Source: VFZN01 sp050249615
GTDB lineage: Bacteria > Acidobacteriota > Vicinamibacteria > Vicinamibacterales > UBA2999
Assembly: GCA_050249615.1 (NCBI GenBank)
Contig: JBFWQE010000001.1
Span: 1 to 64,000 of the forward strand
Length of the DNA: 64,000 nucleotides
Direction: 5' to 3'
Part shown: positions 7,151 through 16,337 of the stretch, piece by piece
How the letters are laid out: every line of letters begins with the position of its first letter
Numbering within the stretch: the stretch's first letter is position 1
Made by a program: the position numbers and the translations under genes
The notes under the pieces: model-generated
What the model was told of the DNA's origin: nothing
Database searches by the model: none
What the model saw: the letters and a program-made list of their open reading frames with translations, nothing else

Positions 7151-8293
7151 CTACCGGCCGCGAGCGCGACCCACGATCTCCCTCACGCGGTCCACGGGCA
7201 GCGCTTCCGCCGTGCCCACGGCGCTGGTCACCGTCGTCGCCCGAAGGAGCGAGTTGTAAACGGCCTCCTCGGTGGCCTCCAGCGCGGCCTGGAACAGCGG
7301 GGAGACGCTGTCGGTGGGCAGCAGCGTTCGCGTCGACGTGGCCTCGGCGCCATGGCGCACGCGCAGCGAAGGGTGGGTCGAGAACGCCACCGCGAAGTCG
7401 CCGCTGCCATTGCTGTAGGACGAGCCGGTGCGTGCCAGGCCGTAGATCGCGCGCGCCGCCAGGCGCTTCAGGTCGCGGGCGTCGATGGGAGCGTCGGTGG
7501 CCACGATGATCATGCACGAGCCGTCACCCGACTCCTCCGGCTGCCTTCCGGCATCGGCCGGCGGCGGCTGGTACGCGTAGCGGCCCAGGAGCCTTCCGAC
7601 CGGCGCGCCGTCGACCGTCAGCACCCCGCCGTAGTTGCTCTGCACGAGGATACCCAGCGTGTAGCTGCCGTAACGCTCGGGGAGGCGGCGCGAGGCCGTC
7701 CCGATGCCTCCCTTCCAGCCGAAGGCGCGCGTCCCCGTGCCCGCGCCAACACTGCCCTCCTCCACCGCCCCGCTCCGGGCGGCCGAGAGTGCCGAGGCCA
7801 CGTGCGACGGGCGGACGGCCAGGGTGCGGATATCGTTCAGTCCGCCGTCGTTGGTCTCTCCCACCAGGGCATTGACCGACCGCACCTCCTCGTTTCCCGG
7901 CCGGGCCAGCGTCCACTGAACCAGGCCCTCAACGACGGCCCCGACGGCGAGCGTATTGGTCAGGGCAATGGGCGTCTCGATGGTGCCCAACTCCTCGACC
8001 TGCGTGGAACCGGCGAGCTTGCCAAATGCGTTGCCCACGAACACGGCGCCTGGCACTTTGTCCTGGAACACGTTGCCCTGGTGTGGCACCACCACCGTGA
8101 CGCCGGTACGGATGCGATCGCCCTCCCTCAACGTGGCGTGCCCCACGGTGACACCCTCCACGTCGGTGATGGCGTTGAGAGGCCCTGGGGGGAACACGCC
8201 TGGCGCGATGCCCAGGTCCCGGGCCCTGGGCCTCCCCTCCTGTGCTCCCGCCGCCAGGCTCGTCAGCATCACCACGACCCACGCGTAGCGCAC
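7151..8293 (-). CDS. Secreted P1-family aminopeptidase (DmpA/BapA type)
   Basis: 380 residues including a signal peptide (hydrophobic WVVVMLTSLAAGA, cleavage near residue 17-20), so it acts outside the cytoplasm. Family members are N-terminal nucleophile hydrolases that self-cleave before a serine to give alpha and beta chains; here the likely site is GDG|SCMIIVATDAPID, with that Ser as nucleophile. Also seen are GVTVGHATL, the asparagine-rich ETNDGGLND and GTGTRAFGWKGGIG, all typical of the family. Substrates in the family are D-amino acid esters, beta-peptides or amides; the one used here cannot be told. GTG start, chosen because it gives a complete signal peptide and follows a G-rich ribosome site. 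Confidence 0.85.
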   Translation of the reverse strand: MRYAWVVVMLTSLAAGAQEGRPRARDLGIAPGVFPPGPLNAITDVEGVTVGHATLREGDRIRTGVTVVVPHQGNVFQDKVPGAVFVGNAFGKLAGSTQVEELGTIETPIALTNTLAVGAVVEGLVQWTLARPGNEEVRSVNALVGETNDGGLNDIRTLAVRPSHVASALSAARSGAVEEGSVGAGTGTRAFGWKGGIGTASRRLPERYGSYTLGILVQSNYGGVLTVDGAPVGRLLGRYAYQPPPADAGRQPEESGDGSCMIIVATDAPIDARDLKRLAARAIYGLARTGSSYSNGSGDFAVAFSTHPSLRVRHGAEATSTRTLLPTDSVSPLFQAALEATEEAVYNSLLRATTVTSAVGTAEALPVDRVREIVGRARGR

Positions 8294-8369
8294 GGCGCCC
8301 CCCTTCCCGCCCCACCGGATCCTTCCGGGGGGGTCGCGAAAGTCAGCATGATACGATCCTGGATTCGCG

Positions 8370-9350
8370 ATGCGCACGATCTCGATTGAAGCGGTCCGCG
8401 ACGCGGCCACGCACATGTACGAGGCCGCCGTTCGCACCCCCCTGGTTCGCCTCGACCTGCCGTTTGCCCCACCCGACGCGCCGGACATCTTCCTGAAGCT
8501 GGAGTCGCTCCAGCCCATCGGGTCGTTCAAACTGCGGGGTGCCTGGAACGCGATTCGCCGTCTCCCGCCCTCGCTCCTGAAGGACGGGGTGTGGACGGTG
8601 AGCGCGGGCAATGCCGCCCAGGGCGTGGCGTTCGCGGCCAGGCGCGCCGGCGTCCCGTGTTCCGTCATGGTGATGGACACGGCGCCGGCCACGAAGCTCA
8701 AGGCCCTGGAATCCCTCGGCGCCGCCATGGTGCGCGTCACCTACGACGAGGCGTGGCGGACCGTCGAGACGCACCGCTCGGACCGGATGCGCGGCCACTT
8801 CATCCATCCCTTCGATGACGACGACTTCATCGCCGGGAACGCGACCGCGGGCCTCGAAATCCTGGCGGACCTGCCGGAGGTCGATACGGTGGTGGCGGCC
8901 CTCGGGGGTGGCGGGCTGCTCGCGGGTCTTGGCAGCGTCATGCGCGCCTTGAAGCCGGAGGTTCGGGTGCTGGCTGCCGAACCCGAGACGGCCGCCCCCC
9001 TTGCCACGTCGCTCGCCCGGGGCGAGGCCAGCTATTTCGCGAACTGGACCGCGTCGTTCGTCGATGGCGCCGGCGGCAAGTCGGTCCTTCCCTCGATGTG
9101 GCCCCTGCTGCGCCGGGTCGTGGACGACTCGATTGTCATGCCGCTCGACCAGATCGCGGCGGCCATGCGCTACACCGCGGATCGCGTGCACGTCATCGCC
9201 GAGGGCGCCGGCGCCTGCGCCATTGCGGCCGCCCGAAGCGGCCGCGCCGGACGGGGGAAGATCGTTGCCGTGGTCTCGGGCGGCAACATCGACCTCTCGC
9301 GGTTCGCCGAGCTCGTGGGTGCGGTGCCACTGGCGGGCGCCCAGCGCTGA
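8370..9350 (+). CDS. PLP-dependent threonine/serine dehydratase
   Basis: 326 residues, fold type II PLP enzyme. The PLP lysine lies in PIGSFKLRGA (about residue 54), the phosphate loop is GGGGLLAG, and SAGNAAQG is the substrate-carboxylate loop. It has no C-terminal ACT domain, so it resembles the catabolic TdcB/serine dehydratase type rather than feedback-regulated IlvA. It could supply 2-oxobutyrate for the nearby isoleucine pathway, but serine or threonine racemase activity is possible for this fold. Divergent from the P1 peptidase with 76 bp between. Confidence 0.85.
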   Translation: MRTISIEAVRDAATHMYEAAVRTPLVRLDLPFAPPDAPDIFLKLESLQPIGSFKLRGAWNAIRRLPPSLLKDGVWTVSAGNAAQGVAFAARRAGVPCSVMVMDTAPATKLKALESLGAAMVRVTYDEAWRTVETHRSDRMRGHFIHPFDDDDFIAGNATAGLEILADLPEVDTVVAALGGGGLLAGLGSVMRALKPEVRVLAAEPETAAPLATSLARGEASYFANWTASFVDGAGGKSVLPSMWPLLRRVVDDSIVMPLDQIAAAMRYTADRVHVIAEGAGACAIAAARSGRAGRGKIVAVVSGGNIDLSRFAELVGAVPLAGAQR

Positions 9351-9404
9351 ACCCTTGCCACGTCCGCCATCTCTGTCCTGATCCGTCATTCCGCCCAGTC
9401 CCCG

Positions 9405-11546
9405 ATGTCCGAAGAACGATTCGCCTCCGCCGCCCCGTTGCCCTCGCGGATCCACCGCCTGCACGAGCTCTCCCTCGACCTCTGGTGGAGCTGGGATGCC
9501 CGGGCCCGCGACGTGTTCCGCCGCCTCGACTACCCGCTCTGGCGCCGGACCCTGCACAACCCGGTCAAGATGCTCCAGCAGATCCCGGAGCAGCGCCTGC
9601 GCGAGGCCGCCGCGGACCCGCGGTTCCTGCAGGCCTATGACGAGGCCATCGGCGGGCGCGACGAGGAGCGCCGGATCGAGCACCCGTGGTGGAGCGCCAA
9701 CGGGCAGGTGCTGGGCGGCGGTACCGTCGCCTACTTCTCGGCGGAGTTCGCGCTGCACGGGTCGTTGCCGATCTACGCGGGCGGCCTCGGCGTGCTCGCG
9801 GGCGATCATTGCAAGGAGGCCAGCGACCTCGGCGTGCCGCTGGTGGGCGTCGGGTTCATGTACCCGCAGGGCTACTTCCACCAGCGCATGTCGAACGAGG
9901 GCTGGCAGGAGGAGCACTACGAGCGGCTCTCGTGGACGGAGGCGCCCATCGAGGCGGCGCTCACCCCCGAGGGCCGGCCGTGCATCACGGCCGTGCCGCT
10001 GGGCGATCGCACCGTCCTGGCCGCCGTGTGGCGCGTGCGGCTGGGGCGCGTCCGGCTCTTCCTCCTCGACACCGATCTGCCGGAGAACGCGCCCTGGGAC
10101 CGCGAGCTCTCGGCCCGCCTGTACGGCGGCGACCGCGAGACGCGAATCCAGCAGGAGGTGGTGCTGGGGATTGGCGGCGTGCGCGCGCTTCGTGCGCTCG
10201 GCGTGTCGCCCAGCGTCTGGCACCTGAACGAGGGCCACGCCGCCTTCGTCGCCCTCCAGCGCATCCGCGAGCACGTCGAGGCGGGTGCCTCGTTCGACGC
10301 TGCACTGGAAGCGGTGCGGCGCTCCACGGTCTTCACCACGCACACGCCAGTGCCGGCCGGGCACGATGCGTTCACCTTCCAGCAGGTCGAGAAGAATCTT
10401 TCCGGCTGCTGGGGCGAGATGGGACAGCACCGCGAACGCTTCCTCGCCCTCGGCGAGTTCGACAACGGGTACGGCCCGCAGTTCAACATGACCGCGCTGG
10501 CCATGCGGACGGCCGCACACATCAACGGCGTCAGCGCCCTGCACGGCGAGGTCACCCGCACGATGTGGCGCGGCATCTGGCCCGACATGCCGGCCGATCG
10601 GCTGCCCATCCGTTTCATCACCAATGGCGTGCACGTGCCCACGTGGATGGCGGCGCCCGTCTTCGCGTGGTGCACGCGGCACCTCGGGGCCGGCTGGCTC
10701 GACGACACCGACGACCCGCAGCTGTGGGACCGCCTTCTCGAAATCCCCGACGCCGAGTTCTGGGCCCTGCGGCAACGGCTCCGGCAGGACCTCTTCGTGA
10801 GCATCCGTGAACGGACGCGCGCCCGCTGGACGGACGAGCGCGTCAGCCCCAACCGCATCGTTGCTGCCGGGGCGCTGCTCGACCCCGAGGCGCTCACCAT
10901 CGGTTACGCGCGGCGCTTCACCGCGTACAAGCGGCCCGAGCTCATCTTCCACGACGCCGAGCGGCTGGCCCGCATCCTCTGCAACGCCGGCCGGCCCGTG
11001 CAGCTGGTCTTCGCCGGCAAGGCGCATCCGGCCGACGAGCCGGCCAAGCACCACCTGCAGAGCGTCTTCAAGCGCTGCCTGGATCCCGCCTTCGGCGGCC
11101 GGATCGCGTTCATCGACGACTACGACATGCACGTGGCCCACTATCTCGTGCACGGCTGCGACGTGTGGCTCAACAACCCGCGCAAGCCGCTCGAGGCCAG
11201 CGGGACCAGCGGCATGAAGGCCTCGCTGAACGGCGTGCCGCACCTGAGCATTGGTGATGGCTGGTGGGCCGAGGGCTACAACGGCCGGAATGGCTGGCTC
11301 ATCGAGGGCCACGCGAACCCGGACGACCCCGATGCCACCGATGCCGCGGACGCCCAGGCCCTCTACGGGCTGCTTGAGAACGAGGTCGTGCCGGCCTTCT
11401 ATGACCGAAACGCGGAGAACGTCCCGGAGCGGTGGGTGGCGATCGCGCGCGAGGCGATGCGGTCCAATATTCCGCGTTTCTCCACCCGGCGGATGCTGAA
11501 GCAGTACGTCATGGAAATGTACGGCCCCGCCGCGCGGAAACCGTGA
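9405..11546 (+). CDS. glgP: Alpha-glucan phosphorylase (GT35)
   Basis: Phosphorolysis of alpha-1,4-glucan to glucose 1-phosphate in the cytosol. 713 residues, the shorter AgP-type lacking the long N-terminal region of muscle or E. coli GlgP. It starts with the N-terminal module found in this subgroup (HELSLDLWWSWD), then the catalytic core with YFSAEFALHGSLPIYAGGLGVLAGD, HLNEGHAAF, and the PLP-binding region KPLEASGTSGMKASLNG (about residues 595-611), where the K binds PLP. No Shine-Dalgarno is evident before the ATG at 9405. Confidence 0.92.
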   Translation: MSEERFASAAPLPSRIHRLHELSLDLWWSWDARARDVFRRLDYPLWRRTLHNPVKMLQQIPEQRLREAAADPRFLQAYDEAIGGRDEERRIEHPWWSANGQVLGGGTVAYFSAEFALHGSLPIYAGGLGVLAGDHCKEASDLGVPLVGVGFMYPQGYFHQRMSNEGWQEEHYERLSWTEAPIEAALTPEGRPCITAVPLGDRTVLAAVWRVRLGRVRLFLLDTDLPENAPWDRELSARLYGGDRETRIQQEVVLGIGGVRALRALGVSPSVWHLNEGHAAFVALQRIREHVEAGASFDAALEAVRRSTVFTTHTPVPAGHDAFTFQQVEKNLSGCWGEMGQHRERFLALGEFDNGYGPQFNMTALAMRTAAHINGVSALHGEVTRTMWRGIWPDMPADRLPIRFITNGVHVPTWMAAPVFAWCTRHLGAGWLDDTDDPQLWDRLLEIPDAEFWALRQRLRQDLFVSIRERTRARWTDERVSPNRIVAAGALLDPEALTIGYARRFTAYKRPELIFHDAERLARILCNAGRPVQLVFAGKAHPADEPAKHHLQSVFKRCLDPAFGGRIAFIDDYDMHVAHYLVHGCDVWLNNPRKPLEASGTSGMKASLNGVPHLSIGDGWWAEGYNGRNGWLIEGHANPDDPDATDAADAQALYGLLENEVVPAFYDRNAENVPERWVAIAREAMRSNIPRFSTRRMLKQYVMEMYGPAARKP

Positions 11547-11548
11547 AC

Positions 11549-11554
11549 TACAAT
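11549..11554 (+). promoter_or_regulatory. -10-like box TACAAT, 7 nt before start
   Basis: TACAAT precedes the ATG at 11562 by 7 nt; the purines before the ATG (GAAAGG) touch it and are too close to act as a ribosome site. Consistent with a leaderless transcript. Confidence 0.45.
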
Positions 11555-11561
11555 TGAAAGG

Positions 11562-12020
11562 ATGTCACGCAAGACCGTGAGCAAGACGAAATGCGCCCTG
11601 TGCGGGGCCAAGGAAGTCTCCGAGCCGCGTGGCGAGGAGCGCTACTGCCACGACTGCTGGGACAAGAAGATCGCCGTCGAGGAGATCGTCGCCCGCGAGT
11701 TCGTGCTGAAGCGCTACATCCGGGCCCACAGCGCGGAGAAGTACCTCATCTACCACTCGACCCAGAAGCGCCCGGTGGGCCAGCTCATCGTCGTGGACGA
11801 CGGCTACGACCTGTTCCTCACGATGACGCTCTACCCGAACTTCTCGTGGGACGACCCCGCGTACCATCTCGAAGGCGATCCGGAGGGGCGCACCTTCGCC
11901 GAGCTGCTGGTGGACGTCGTCGCCACGGAGGTCATCGAGCCCTGGGGCGGCGGCAAGTGGCACCTGGAGGTGTTCCGCTCCTCTGCGGCCGAGCCGGAGG
12001 ACTGGAACGGCGAGATGTAA
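11562..12020 (+). CDS. Zinc-ribbon hypothetical protein
   Basis: 152 residues. Four cysteines as CALC (residues 11-14) and CHDC near residues 29-32 make a likely zinc ribbon at the N terminus; the rest is a soluble alpha/beta domain rich in aromatic residues (DLFLTMTLYPNFSWDD). I recognise no family. No signal peptide, so cytoplasmic. It is 15 nt after glgP but seems to have its own -10 box. Confidence 0.75.
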   Translation: MSRKTVSKTKCALCGAKEVSEPRGEERYCHDCWDKKIAVEEIVAREFVLKRYIRAHSAEKYLIYHSTQKRPVGQLIVVDDGYDLFLTMTLYPNFSWDDPAYHLEGDPEGRTFAELLVDVVATEVIEPWGGGKWHLEVFRSSAAEPEDWNGEM

Positions 12021-12031
12021 GGGTCTATAAT
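12003..12031 (+). promoter_or_regulatory. Promoter with perfect TATAAT
   Basis: TATAAT at 12026-12031 with a weak TGGAAC -35 at 12003-12008 (17-nt spacer). Start of transcription would be near 12038, giving a 39-nt leader with a ribosome site for the gene at 12077. Confidence 0.5.
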
Positions 12032-12076
12032 CCGAGCGAGTCACGGCACGTCACCGTTTCATCCGGAGGGTTTCTC

Positions 12077-12529
12077 ATGAATCGCCTGAGCCAGCGAATG
12101 TTGGCCACCGTCGCGGCGTTCGGAGTGCTGCTGGCGCCCGTCGCGGCCCAGACGCCGGCGCCGGCCGCGCAACCGGCCCCACGTAAGCTCATCTCGCCGC
12201 AGCGCGGCGAGGCCAACATCGAGATCACCAAGCCCGACACGAAGGTCGTCAAGGGCGAGGTCCTGACCATCATCATGGTCAAGAACGTGTCGCCGGCCCC
12301 AATCGCGGGGTTCAAGGTGGAAGAGAACTGGTACGACAAGGCCGGCACGCCGGTCGGCGGCGGCATTTACCGCCACGCGCGGCCCCTGATGCCGAACGAG
12401 GTGATTCGGGTGGAGCTCAAGACGCCGCGGCGCCCGACGATGAACACGAACCAGTATCAGTTCACGCACGCCAACGGCACGGTGAAGCCGAAGGTGGTGC
12501 CGAAGCTCGAACTTCCGCCTACCAGCTAG
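12077..12529 (+). CDS. Exported small protein of unknown function
   Basis: 150 residues with an N-terminal signal peptide (hydrophobic LATVAAFGVLLAPVAA, cleavage after AQT region). The mature part reads as one beta-sandwich (VLTIIMVKNVSPAPIAGFKVEENWYD), like the FxLYD or NEW-type domains used for extracellular beta proteins, but I cannot assign it. The ATG follows a GGAGGG ribosome site. It ends tail-to-tail with the minus-strand gene 12519-12893, overlapping by 11 bp. Confidence 0.75.
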   Translation: MNRLSQRMLATVAAFGVLLAPVAAQTPAPAAQPAPRKLISPQRGEANIEITKPDTKVVKGEVLTIIMVKNVSPAPIAGFKVEENWYDKAGTPVGGGIYRHARPLMPNEVIRVELKTPRRPTMNTNQYQFTHANGTVKPKVVPKLELPPTS

Positions 12530-12893
12530 TCCTCGCGACGATCCGGTCGGCGAGTGCCGCCACCAGCGGCACTCGCCAGGTCTCTCCCCGCCACGCCCGC
12601 ACCACCAGCACCAGCCACAGCGCCGCCGCCCCGATCCAGCAGACATCGGCCAGCGCCCGGGCGCCCTGGTAGGCCTGGCTCGACACCATCAGCGCCATCG
12701 CGCTGAGCGCGCCCAGCCCCAGCAGCAGCAGCGAGAGCGCCCCGAACAGGACGAGGGACTGTGCGGCGTGGAACCGGATTCCGCGGTGCTGGCGCTCGAT
12801 CACGAGGAACAGCAGCCCGGTGATCCACCAGGCGCTATAGCAGAGAACGGACGCGAATCGCTCGTCAAGACCCGTGGTGCTCGACGGCGTCAC
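12519..12893 (-). CDS. DUF4870-like small integral membrane protein
   Basis: 124 residues with three or four membrane helices: SVLCYSAWWITGLLFLVIE, the FHAAQSLVLFGALSLLLLGL segment, and a last pair around the CWIGAAALWLVLVVRAW helix. The FHAAQSL motif after a first helix is typical of the Tic20/DUF4870 group, whose role is unknown. Start chosen as GTG at 12893, 13 nt after the stop of the VWFA gene with GGAG in front; the longer frame would overlap that gene. Confidence 0.7.
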   Translation of the reverse strand: MTPSSTTGLDERFASVLCYSAWWITGLLFLVIERQHRGIRFHAAQSLVLFGALSLLLLGLGALSAMALMVSSQAYQGARALADVCWIGAAALWLVLVVRAWRGETWRVPLVAALADRIVARTSW

Positions 12894-12906
12894 CGGGAGG
12901 CTCCGG

Positions 12907-15030
12907 TCACTGCGGCGGGGGCATGACGCGGATGACGACCTCACGGGCGGTCGCCGGCCGATCCCCGAGGCGCGACTGGGCCTCGACCCTCAGCACGTAC
13001 AGGCCGGGCGCCACGTCCTTCAGCGGGATGCGGGCCGCAAAGCCATATCCTCCGGCCGACCCCTTGAGCTCGGTGCTGTCACGCTCTTCGCTGGTGGCGA
13101 AGACGGACTGCCCGCCTTCGGCTTTCAGCGAGGCGCTGATGTCCACCTTGTGCGGCTGGTTGCCGCTGTTGTCGTAGATCTCCGCGAAGATCGCCACTTC
13201 ATCGCCCTGCGGGAACTCGCGGTAACTCGAGAGCGGGCCCGGCAGCAGCTGCTGCAGCGGGTCCTTCGACCGCGCGGTCGGCGCGACCGAGCTGGCCGCG
13301 GACGTCATCGCGATACTGCTCATCAGCAACTTCTCACCCGAGAAATCCGGCACCTCGAGATCGTAGGACACCGAGCCCGCCTTCTTCGTGTTGCCCTCCC
13401 GCGCGCCGACACGGAGCGTGTAGCGGCCGGGCGGCAGGTCGAGCTGCGAGATGACCCGGAAGCCGAGCGCCTGCACGCGCTTGGCCGTGTCCGGCTTCAT
13501 GTTCAGGTCCACGGTGCTGCGGCCGGACGTGAACGTCTTCCCCTTCTGGTCCACGGCCACGACCGCCAGCTCGAGGTGGTTGCGGAACATGCCGTCCTTC
13601 TCCACCAGCGGCAGCGCCTGGCCGGCCACGAGGGCCGAGATGACCACCGAGCCGTTCGGCTTCGGCCCCTTGAACACCGCGGCGGTCACCGCCATCGGCA
13701 GCTCCGAAATCGGCAGTGGGCTCGTCATCACGTTCCTGAGTTCCGGAGTCGCGTCGTTCGGGCCGGCCGGCTTCGGTTCCGAAGCCCGGCCGCGCGCGGC
13801 CACGTAGCCTTTGCGGGCGCGGATGCGCGCGTCGGGCCGGCTGGGAACACGCACTTCGATCTTGCGGAACCGGCCGTCCCGCCGATCGTTGGCCGGGTAG
13901 TACCCGAGCACGTAGTACGCGCTGTTGTCGTCGACGATGCGTTGGAAGGCCGTGGCGAAGTCGTTGCTGTTGACCGCGGCAAACCCGCCGGTCTCGCTCG
14001 ACAGCACGCGCAGGCTGTCCTGCCCGAGCCTGAGCTCGTTCTGGAACGAGCCGCTGTTGATGTTGAGCGTCGTGTCCTCCGGGAACGAGGCCACCTCGAT
14101 GCCCTCCTCGGAGAGCCCGCCCAGGCCGCGCGCGTCCACGCCGTAAATGGAGACGTTGGCGCGCGTCGCCACGGAGATGAGGTCCCGCGTGGTGCTCAGG
14201 ATGGTGGACGCGTCGCGGCTGTTGATCGGATCGGTGATGTCGTAGTCGATGCCCTCGCTGAAGAAGACCATCGCCTTTCGCCGGCCGCTGATGCCGCCCA
14301 GGTACTGCGCGAGCTGGCGCATCGAGTCGAGCGCCAATCGCGCCTGGTAGCCGCGCTCCATGTCGTCGATGTCGTCGATGCGGTCCCCCTGCTGGCGCTG
14401 GCCCCGCGTGATCGCCTCCATGTCGATGCGGTTCAGCGTGGCCGACCGGACCTTGCGCCCCATGAACTTGTCCACGGCCGCCAGCAGCAGCCGCGGGTTG
14501 TTGGTGAACTCCTGGCCGGCGTCGGTGCGGCCCGACGTGTGCACCACGGCCACCAGGTCGTTGGCGCCCACATAGCGCTCGATGAACTGTCTCGCCGCCG
14601 CCCGGACGCGAGGCGAGCGCTGCACGTTCGTGTGGAGATCGTCCAGGACGATGAGGTAGACGCGGCCATCGACGCCGGTCAGGTTCGTCGCCACGTCCGG
14701 CTCGATGGGCCGCGACGCGAACAAGGGGCGCGGGGCGCGCTCGACCGGGAGGTTGACGACCGAGAACGCGGACACCTTCTGCGGCTGGCCATCCTCGAGC
14801 ACCTGGAAGTCGTTCGCGGTGAGGCCGGCGATGAAGTTGCCCTGCGCGTCGAGCACACGGGCATCCACCTCGACGTAGTTGACCTCGGCGCGGAAGGTGA
14901 CGGGCGGCTGCGGGGCGGCGGGCTGCCCCGCCGGCGCGGACGGCGTCGGCGGCTGCTGCCCGGGTGCAGGACCGGCCACCGCGAGGAGAAGAACCGCCGC
15001 CAGGAACAGGATGGTGGTTCGCTTTGTCAT
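12907..15030 (-). CDS. Secreted VWFA-related acidobacterial protein
   Basis: 707 residues with a signal peptide (TTILFLAAVLLLAVAGPAPG), a proline/alanine-rich linker, then a von Willebrand A-like domain (about 70-340). The usual MIDAS motif DxSxS is changed to VLDDLHTN, typical of the acidobacterial VWFA-related family. The C-terminal half is a string of beta-sandwich regions (YYVLGYYP, RYTLRVGAREG, IFAEIYDNSG). The family is common and often multi-copy in Acidobacteria; its role is unknown, perhaps adhesion or surface assembly. ATG 15030 chosen over 15060 because the signal peptide starts there. Confidence 0.85.
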   Translation of the reverse strand: MTKRTTILFLAAVLLLAVAGPAPGQQPPTPSAPAGQPAAPQPPVTFRAEVNYVEVDARVLDAQGNFIAGLTANDFQVLEDGQPQKVSAFSVVNLPVERAPRPLFASRPIEPDVATNLTGVDGRVYLIVLDDLHTNVQRSPRVRAAARQFIERYVGANDLVAVVHTSGRTDAGQEFTNNPRLLLAAVDKFMGRKVRSATLNRIDMEAITRGQRQQGDRIDDIDDMERGYQARLALDSMRQLAQYLGGISGRRKAMVFFSEGIDYDITDPINSRDASTILSTTRDLISVATRANVSIYGVDARGLGGLSEEGIEVASFPEDTTLNINSGSFQNELRLGQDSLRVLSSETGGFAAVNSNDFATAFQRIVDDNSAYYVLGYYPANDRRDGRFRKIEVRVPSRPDARIRARKGYVAARGRASEPKPAGPNDATPELRNVMTSPLPISELPMAVTAAVFKGPKPNGSVVISALVAGQALPLVEKDGMFRNHLELAVVAVDQKGKTFTSGRSTVDLNMKPDTAKRVQALGFRVISQLDLPPGRYTLRVGAREGNTKKAGSVSYDLEVPDFSGEKLLMSSIAMTSAASSVAPTARSKDPLQQLLPGPLSSYREFPQGDEVAIFAEIYDNSGNQPHKVDISASLKAEGGQSVFATSEERDSTELKGSAGGYGFAARIPLKDVAPGLYVLRVEAQSRLGDRPATAREVVIRVMPPPQ

Positions 15031-15062
15031 GGCTTCGTACGGCAGCAGGGCAGACACCACGC

Positions 15063-15068
15063 ATTATA
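15063..15068 (-). promoter_or_regulatory. TATAAT box upstream of the VWFA gene
   Basis: A perfect TATAAT on the minus strand, 32 nt before the ATG at 15030. No clear -35 partner. The 108-bp divergent interval also holds the box for the M24 gene. Confidence 0.4.
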
Positions 15069-15124
15069 AGACGAAGGCCGGGAAAACTTTGGCGTCCGGC
15101 CAGGCGTCAAAGGAAGGGGAGGAC

Positions 15125-15130
15125 TATACT
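15125..15130 (+). promoter_or_regulatory. -10-like box TATACT, 8 nt before start
   Basis: TATACT ends 8 nt before the ATG at 15139. The nearest purine tract (AGGGGAGG, ending about 15122) is 16 nt away and overlaps the promoter, so the mRNA is probably leaderless or nearly so. Confidence 0.5.
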
Positions 15131-15138
15131 CCGTACTT

Positions 15139-16323
15139 ATGCCTGTCGACGTGGCGAAGGTCCAGGAAGCGCTCAGGACGGAAGGGATTGACGGCTGGCT
15201 GCTCTACGACTTCCAGGGGTCGAATCCGATTGCCTTCCGGCTGGCCGGGATGGGCGCCCAGGGCGGACACCTCGCCACGCGACGGTGGTTCTACCTCGTT
15301 CCCGCGCACGGCGAGCCCAGGGGACTGGTGCACGCCATCGAACGCCACAACCTCGACCATCTGGCCGGAACCAAGGCGCCCTATGCGGGACGCGCCGAAC
15401 TCGAGTCGGGCCTGCGGGCCATGCTCGCGGGGCTCGGCCGCGTGGCCATGGAATACTCCCCTGGCAACGCCATCCCTTACGTATCGCGCGTCGACGCCGG
15501 CACCATCGAGATGGTCCGCGAGGCGGGCGTCCAGGTCGTCAGCTCGGGCGACCTCGTGCAGCGCTTCGACGCCCTCTGGGACGCGCGGGCCATCGCATCG
15601 CACCGCGACGCGTCCGACAAACTGTATCGGATCAAGGACCGCGCCTTCGCCGAGGTCACGCGCCGCATGCGCGATGGGGCGGCGACCACCGAGTTCGACA
15701 TCCAGCAGCTGATGGTCCGCTGGTTCGAGGAAGAAGGGCTCGTCGCCGATTCGGCCCCGAACGTCTCCGCGCAGGAGAACGCCGGCAACCCCCACTACCT
15801 GCCCACGGCCGATCGTCACCGGGCCATCCGGCCGGGCGAGCTGCTGCTCCTGGACCTGTGGGGCAAGACGCAGCAGCCGGGCGCGGTTTACGCCGACATC
15901 ACGTGGGTCGGCTTCACGGGCACCGCGATCCCCGAGCCGATGTCGCGGGCCTTCGCGGCGGTGGTGGCGGCGCGCGACGCGGCCGTGGCGCACGTTGAGG
16001 ACGCCGCGCGCTCGGGACGCGAGGTGCGCGGCTTCGAACTGGACCGTGCGGCACGGCAGGTGCTGGTGCAGCGGGGATACGCGAAAGCCATCCTGCACCG
16101 CACCGGGCACAGCCTGGGCGAGCAGGTGCACGGCAACGGCGCGCACCTGGACGACTACGAGACGCACGACGAGCGTCGACTCATGCCGGGCAGCGGGTTC
16201 ACGGTCGAGCCGGGTGTCTACTTCGACGATTTCGGCGTCCGCACGGAGATCAACGTCGTCTGGGGGCCGGACGGCCCAGAGGTGACCGGGCCACGCCAGA
16301 CGGGTATCATCGCGTTAGTGTGA
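15139..16323 (+). CDS. M24-family Xaa-Pro aminopeptidase-like metalloprotease
   Basis: 394 residues: a creatinase-like N-terminal domain (1-150) and a pita-bread catalytic domain. All five metal ligands of the family are visible: D239 (LLLLDLWG), D253 (YADITW), the His in HRTGHSLG, the Glu in TVEPGVY and the Glu in RTEINV. No signal peptide, so cytoplasmic. Removes N-terminal residues before proline in known relatives; the exact substrate is not evident. It ends 14 nt before htrA. Confidence 0.88.
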   Translation: MPVDVAKVQEALRTEGIDGWLLYDFQGSNPIAFRLAGMGAQGGHLATRRWFYLVPAHGEPRGLVHAIERHNLDHLAGTKAPYAGRAELESGLRAMLAGLGRVAMEYSPGNAIPYVSRVDAGTIEMVREAGVQVVSSGDLVQRFDALWDARAIASHRDASDKLYRIKDRAFAEVTRRMRDGAATTEFDIQQLMVRWFEEEGLVADSAPNVSAQENAGNPHYLPTADRHRAIRPGELLLLDLWGKTQQPGAVYADITWVGFTGTAIPEPMSRAFAAVVAARDAAVAHVEDAARSGREVRGFELDRAARQVLVQRGYAKAILHRTGHSLGEQVHGNGAHLDDYETHDERRLMPGSGFTVEPGVYFDDFGVRTEINVVWGPDGPEVTGPRQTGIIALV

Positions 16324-16337
16324 GGGGGAGGAGACAT

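Noticed and set aside
8343..11312. 989-codon minus-strand frame over threonine dehydratase and glgP
   Set aside because: Same shadow effect; no domain, no ribosome site, and both plus-strand proteins have intact motifs.
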